NCBI GenBank assembly: GCA_038258425.1 | Contig: JBBSPV010000019.1 | Span: forward strand, 4,362-68,361 | From: DATLGB01 sp038258425 | GTDB taxonomy: Bacteria; Actinomycetota; Thermoleophilia; Solirubrobacterales; Solirubrobacteraceae | Length of the DNA: 64,000 bases | Direction: 5' to 3' | Shown here: in pieces, positions 60,570 to 64,000 of the stretch | Position numbering within the stretch: the stretch's first letter is position 1 | Layout of the letters: every line of letters starts with the position of its first letter | Position numbers and translations under genes: made by a program | The notes under the pieces: model-generated | The model's input: the letters and a program-made list of their open reading frames with translations, nothing else | Database searches by the model: none | Told to the model about the DNA's origin: nothing

Positions 60570-61647
60570 CCACGCCGGCCTGGGTGAGCGGATCGAGCTG
60601 AAGGCCTTCGCCGAGGCCTGCCGGGTCCTCGAGGAGGGCGTCGCGGGCGTCCGTGACATCGACCTGGGGATGATGCTCGGCACGGGCATGGCGCCCGGCC
60701 CGTTCGCTCGCGCCGACCTGCGCGGCCTGGACGACACGCTCGCGGCCATGGAGACCGCCGCCGGCCGCTGGGGCGAGGCGTTCGAGCCGCCGCCGAGCCT
60801 GCGCCGGATGGTCGCCCAGGGCCGCCTGGGGGCGAAGGCCGGGCAGGGCTTCTACCCCTATCCGCAGCCCGACCCCGGGTACGAGCAGGGGCCGGTGAAG
60901 CTCGACACGCGCGGCGACGTGGCCGTCGCGTGGCTCGACAACCCGCCGGCCAACTCCATCTCGGGGCCGGTCATCGAGGGCCTCGAGCGGGTGTGGGCCG
61001 CGGTGCAGGACGGCCCGGCGCGGGCGCTGGTCCTCGCCTCGCCCAACCCCGCGCTCTTCTGCGCGGGCGCCGACATCAAGGCGTTCACGCAGATGGACGC
61101 CGCCGCCGGCCGCGCGCTGCTCGAGCGCGTCCACGCGCTGCTCGGCGCGTGGGGCCGCTCGCGGGTGACGACGATCGCGGCGGTGAACGGGATGGCCCTC
61201 GGCGGGGGCTGCGAGCTCGCCATGGCCTGCGACGTCCGGCTCGCCGCCGCCTCGGCGTCCTTCGGCCAGCCCGAGGTCGACCTGGGCATCATCCCCGGCT
61301 TCGGCGGCACGCAGCGCCTCGCCCGCCTCGCCGGGGAGGCCAAGGCGCTCGAGATGAACCTCACCGGGGAGGCGATCAGCGCGGAGGACGCCTGGCAGCA
61401 CGGCCTGGTGAACCGGGTGGTCGCCGATCACGAGCTCTTCGACGCGGCGCTCGCCTTCGGCCGCAAGCTCGCCGGGCAGGCGCCGGTGGCCGTCGAGCAG
61501 ATCAAGCGGGCCTCGCACCGCGATGACCTCGATGAGGGCCTCGCCGCCGAGCGTGAGGGCTTCGTCACCGCGTTCGGGTCGGCGGACGCGCGCGAGGGCA
61601 TCGGCGCGTTCCTGGCCAAGCGGGCGCCGGAGTGGACCGGGACGTAG
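60562..61647 (+). CDS. HCDH C-domain-enoyl-CoA hydratase fusion
   Basis: A 361-residue protein. Residues 1-100 look like a 3HCDH_C domain (RIELKAFAEACRVLEEGV, GTGMAPGPFARADLRGLDD, GRLGAKAGQGFYPYP), and from about 112 an enoyl-CoA hydratase (crotonase) domain: CAGADIKAF oxyanion hole, ALGGGCELAMACDVRLA with first Glu, QPEVDLGIIPGFGGTQRL with second Glu. Both catalytic glutamates are retained. With the preceding HCDH the pair carries FadB's domains in permuted order. Likely in the same complex with a thiolase not present here. Confidence 0.88.
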   Translation: MTDHAGLGERIELKAFAEACRVLEEGVAGVRDIDLGMMLGTGMAPGPFARADLRGLDDTLAAMETAAGRWGEAFEPPPSLRRMVAQGRLGAKAGQGFYPYPQPDPGYEQGPVKLDTRGDVAVAWLDNPPANSISGPVIEGLERVWAAVQDGPARALVLASPNPALFCAGADIKAFTQMDAAAGRALLERVHALLGAWGRSRVTTIAAVNGMALGGGCELAMACDVRLAAASASFGQPEVDLGIIPGFGGTQRLARLAGEAKALEMNLTGEAISAEDAWQHGLVNRVVADHELFDAALAFGRKLAGQAPVAVEQIKRASHRDDLDEGLAAEREGFVTAFGSADAREGIGAFLAKRAPEWTGT

Positions 61648-62399
61648 CCGGGCTCCTGACCCCGGCCGAGCGGCTTGCCGGGCTGCTGCGCGGCGCGCGC
61701 TCGGCCGTCGCGCTCACCGGGGCCGGCATCTCCGTGCCGAGCGGCATTCCTGACTTCCGCACGCCGGGGACTGGCCTGTGGGCGAACGTCGACCCGATGG
61801 CCGTCGCGCACATCTCCGTGTTCCGGCGGGACCCGCAGCGCTTCTGGGCCTTCTACGGCCAGCGCTTCGCCCTGCTGGACGGCAAGCTGCCCAACGCCGC
61901 GCACCACGCGCTCGTCGAGCTCGAGGACCGAGGTCTGCTCGACGCGGTGGTGACGCAGAACATCGACGGCCTACACGCCGCGGCCGGCGTGCGCGACGTG
62001 ATCGAGGTCCACGGGTCGATCGCCCACGCCGCCTGCCCGCACGACGGCGAGCGGGTCGCGCTGCACGACGTGCGCGAGCGGATCGAGGCGGCGCCGGACG
62101 GCGTGCCGCGCTGTGCGGCGGGCCACGCGCTCAAGCCCGACGTCGTGCTCTTCGGCGAGTTGCTGCCCGAGGCGGCCATCCAGCGCGCCCTCGAGGTCGC
62201 CGGCCGGGCCGACCTGCTGCTCTGCATCGGGTCCTCGCTCGAGGTCCATCCCGTCGCGGGCCTGCCTCAGCTCACGCTCGCCGCGGGCGGCCAGGTGGCG
62301 ATCGTCACGGCCGGCCCGACGCCCTACGACGCCGACGCGACGGTCCGCCTCGACGGCGACGTCGTGGCCGAGCTCGAGGCGGTCGTCGCGGCGCTCTGA
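61632..62399 (+). CDS. Sirtuin (Sir2 family) NAD-dependent deacylase with non-canonical zinc site
   Basis: A 255-residue sirtuin: GAGIS at 30-34, GIPDFRTPGTGLW, TQNIDGLH (Gln109, Asn110), catalytic His127 in VIEVHGS, KPDVVLFGELLP and GSSLEVHPVAGLP. The canonical CxxC pairs of the zinc ribbon are altered: Cys135/His137 and Cys161/His165. GTG 61632 overlaps the hydratase stop by 16 bases, so it is last in a beta-oxidation operon and may deacylate acyl-CoA enzymes. Zinc binding by this set is inference. Confidence 0.85.
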   Translation: MDRDVAGLLTPAERLAGLLRGARSAVALTGAGISVPSGIPDFRTPGTGLWANVDPMAVAHISVFRRDPQRFWAFYGQRFALLDGKLPNAAHHALVELEDRGLLDAVVTQNIDGLHAAAGVRDVIEVHGSIAHAACPHDGERVALHDVRERIEAAPDGVPRCAAGHALKPDVVLFGELLPEAAIQRALEVAGRADLLLCIGSSLEVHPVAGLPQLTLAAGGQVAIVTAGPTPYDADATVRLDGDVVAELEAVVAAL

Positions 62400-62505
62400 C
62401 CGGCCGGAGCGCCGGGGAGGCGTACCGCACGCGCCCGCCGGTTAGGTTCGAACCATCAGGGGCGCGTCGTCCCAGCGCTCGGATCCGCAGGAGAGGAGCA
62501 CGTGC

Positions 62506-63633
62506 ATGCCGATACCCACCGAGCTCGTGGGGTCGCTTCCCCGGCCGCTGAAGCTGCAGGAGGCCTTCGAGGCGCTCGACCAGGGCCAGATCACCTTCGC
62601 CGACCTCCAGCGGGAGCAGGACGCCGCCGCCGAGGACTCCATCCACCGCCTCGAGCAGACGGGGGAGACCTACGTCACCGACGGCGAGCAGCGCGAGTCG
62701 AGCTTCGCGACCTATCCGATCACCGACACGCTGGCCGGCACCGGCCTCGCCGACAACCTCGCGGGGGACGGCCAGTTCTTCGCGATCTTCGACGACGGCC
62801 ACCACCGCCAGCTGCCGCGGCTGACGGGCGGGCCGTTCCGCTACAAGACGTTCGCCTCGGAGTTCGTCGAGAAGAACAAGGCGATCGCCACCAAGCCGGT
62901 CAAGCAGGCCGTCATCTCGGCCTCGATGATGATGCTGCTCTACCCGCTCGAGGAGGAGCTCGAGGACTACCCGCGCGAGCGGTTCCTCGACGACGTCGTC
63001 GACGAGGTGGAGAAGGACATCCGCCAGGCGTTCGCGGCGGGCGCCGAGCGCGTCTCCGTCGACTTCACCGAGGGCCGCCTGGCGAACAAGAACGACGCGC
63101 GCAACCCCTGGACGGGCAAGGACATGCTCCAGGAGTTCATCGACCTCAACAACCGGGTGTTCGAGCGCTTCACGCCCGAGGAGCGCAGGAACATCGGCAT
63201 CCACACGTGCCCGGGCGGGGACGAGGACTCCGTGCACTCCAAGGAGGTGCCCTACGAGAAGCTGCTCGACAAGATGTTCGAGCTCGACGCCGGCTACTTC
63301 CTCATCCAGTGCGCCTCGGAGGAGGACAAGGAGTCCGTCTACAAGCTCGTGGGGGACAACCTGCGCGAGGACCAGATGGCCTTCATCGGCGTCATCAACC
63401 CGCTCAGCCCGGAGGTCGAGACGGCCGAGGATGTCAAGGACCGGCTCGTGAAGGCCGCGAAGTACATCCCGAAGGAGCGCCTCGGCGCGACGGACGACTG
63501 CGGCTTCTCGCCGTTCAGCCGCGACCTCAAGCCGGCCCACGGCTCGCCGGACTTCGCGCGCGACATCGCCATGCAGAAGATCGCCGCGCGCGTCGAGGGC
63601 GCCCGGCTGGCGTCGGAGGAGCTCGGGATCTAG
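62506..63633 (+). CDS. MetE C-terminal-like (cobalamin-independent methionine synthase) protein
   Basis: A 375-residue single-barrel protein like the C-terminal half of MetE or epoxyalkane:CoM transferase. Zinc ligands are recognisable: His233 and Cys235 in GIHTCPG, Cys332 in DDCGFSPF. The N-terminal MetE barrel is absent, so it may act on a different methyl donor. ATG 62506 is preceded by AGGAGAGG (or GTG 62503). It stands alone; a terminator-like hairpin follows. Homocysteine as substrate is not proven. Confidence 0.87.
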   Translation: MPIPTELVGSLPRPLKLQEAFEALDQGQITFADLQREQDAAAEDSIHRLEQTGETYVTDGEQRESSFATYPITDTLAGTGLADNLAGDGQFFAIFDDGHHRQLPRLTGGPFRYKTFASEFVEKNKAIATKPVKQAVISASMMMLLYPLEEELEDYPRERFLDDVVDEVEKDIRQAFAAGAERVSVDFTEGRLANKNDARNPWTGKDMLQEFIDLNNRVFERFTPEERRNIGIHTCPGGDEDSVHSKEVPYEKLLDKMFELDAGYFLIQCASEEDKESVYKLVGDNLREDQMAFIGVINPLSPEVETAEDVKDRLVKAAKYIPKERLGATDDCGFSPFSRDLKPAHGSPDFARDIAMQKIAARVEGARLASEELGI

Positions 63634-63643
63634 CGGGAACCGT

Positions 63644-63694
63644 CGCCAGGCCGGGGGTGGCGCGAGCTCGTCGCGCGCGCTCACCGGCCTGGCG
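63644..63694 (+). terminator. Stem-loop after MetE-like gene
   Basis: CGCCAGGCCGG (63644-63654) pairs perfectly with CCGGCCTGGCG (63684-63694) across a 29-base loop, 10 bases after the stop at 63633. No U-tract. Probably a transcription terminator. It starts the gene-free 367-bp end of the window, which otherwise contains repeats only. Confidence 0.5.
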
Positions 63695-63780
63695 CCGCGA
63701 ACGGCGGCTGGTGAGGGAGGCGCCGATGTGGAAGGCCAGGCCCGGCTCGCGGTGGCCGGGGGCTGAAGCTCGCGCCGCCT

Positions 63781-63926
63781 GCGGTGGCCGGGGGGCGTCA
63801 GTCGTGTGGTGGTCGCTGGGGCGACCGCTGGGCGACTGGAGCTCGGCCGGCTCGCGGTGGCCGGGGGGCGTCAGTCGTGTGGTGGTCGCTGGGGCGACCG
63901 CTGGGCGACTGGAGCTCGGCCGGCTC
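63781..63926. repeat. Perfect 73-bp tandem duplication with REP-like hairpins
   Basis: Bases 63781-63853 and 63854-63926 are identical. Each unit carries outer arms CAGTCG/CGACTG (63799-63804 / 63833-63838, and 63872-63877 / 63906-63911) and inner arms GGTCGC/GCGACC (63811-63816 / 63821-63826; 63884-63889 / 63894-63899). A partial unit (CCGGCTCGCGGTGGCC) precedes at about 63742. The same hairpin architecture and the same 73-bp period occur at 31.7 kb. Confidence 0.75.
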
Positions 63927-64000
63927 GCCCGCCTGGGCCTCGGAGGGGCTCGCCCTCACCAGCCGCCGCGCGGCCGGCCGCGCCCCCGGCCGCGCGGCCG

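Noticed and set aside
61632..62399. Sirtuin as part of an antiphage defence system
   Set aside because: No defence partner gene; it overlaps beta-oxidation genes, so a metabolic deacylase is more likely.
63781..63926. Possible CRISPR or attachment site
   Set aside because: Contiguous identical units without spacers, no integrase nearby; looks like a tandem duplication of a REP-like element.

Overview
The window is a very GC-rich stretch (clearly above 70% by eye, with strong G/C third positions and many GTG starts). Gene families are those of a high-GC actinomycete: six-gene Mce cassette, actinobacterial integration host factor, deazaflavin-type nitroreductase, ECF42-type sigma factor, LuxR/MalT-like regulator and DrrC-type UvrA. 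A soil Thermoleophilia/Solirubrobacterales-like bacterium fits best, but that placement is inference from gene content, not a phylogeny. I found no rRNA, tRNA, CRISPR array, prophage or IS element. Coding density is very high and most neighbouring co-oriented genes overlap by 4 bases (ATGA or GTGA).

Layout. 1-2.4 kb: 3' part of an ECF42-type sigma factor, a VOC gene remnant, a membrane protein and a lipoprotein. 2.6-18 kb: a complete Mce lipid-import operon (two YrbE permeases, Mkl/MlaF ATPase, six MCE proteins) continuing into an MMPL/HAE3 exporter, a thioredoxin-fold membrane protein and a B3/4-domain protein. 18-20.4 kb: two hypothetical genes, a VOC protein, then a convergent mIHF gene with a structured upstream region. 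20.4-23.6 kb: a serine-palmitoyltransferase-like alpha-oxoamine synthase divergent from a YghO-like GNAT acyltransferase and a fatty-acid-2-hydroxylase-like enzyme, a candidate sphingolipid/ceramide locus. 23.6-28.2 kb: AlkA-type glycosylase running tail-to-tail into a TPP-riboswitch-led operon for a ThiXYZ-type thiamine-precursor ABC transporter plus a PEP mutase/isocitrate lyase-family enzyme. 28.2-31.5 kb: nitroreductase and MBL-fold hydrolase divergent from a TetR regulator, then a class III adenylate cyclase.

31.5-41.2 kb: a repeat-bearing gap, MoxR AAA plus CoxE-like VWA protein, an ArsA/Get3-family ATPase operon, a glucuronyl C5-epimerase-like secreted protein, a Gly/Ser-linker lipoprotein, a Ca2+/H+ antiporter and a VOC protein. 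41.2-47.6 kb: a MocR/PdxR-type regulator divergent from a flavin oxidoreductase and a DHFR-like reductase, then a large LuxR regulator. 47.5-54.5 kb: an alpha/beta hydrolase-glycosyltransferase fusion, a methyltransferase and an AraC-VOC-UvrA2 operon. 54.6-62.4 kb: acyl-CoA dehydrogenase, PadR/SRPBCC pair, SdhA-like flavoprotein, STAS-VOC-VOC operon, and a beta-oxidation operon (3-hydroxyacyl-CoA dehydrogenase, an unusual HCDH_C-enoyl-CoA hydratase fusion, a sirtuin with altered zinc ligands). 62.5 kb to the end: a MetE C-domain-like enzyme, a terminator-like hairpin and a perfect 73-bp tandem duplication related to the repeats at 31.7 kb.

Common themes are lipid transport and fatty-acid metabolism (Mce/MMPL, ceramide-like locus, beta-oxidation genes) and dense translational coupling. 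The strongest regulatory calls are the TPP riboswitch and the inverted repeats beside the TetR, MocR and acyl-CoA dehydrogenase genes.
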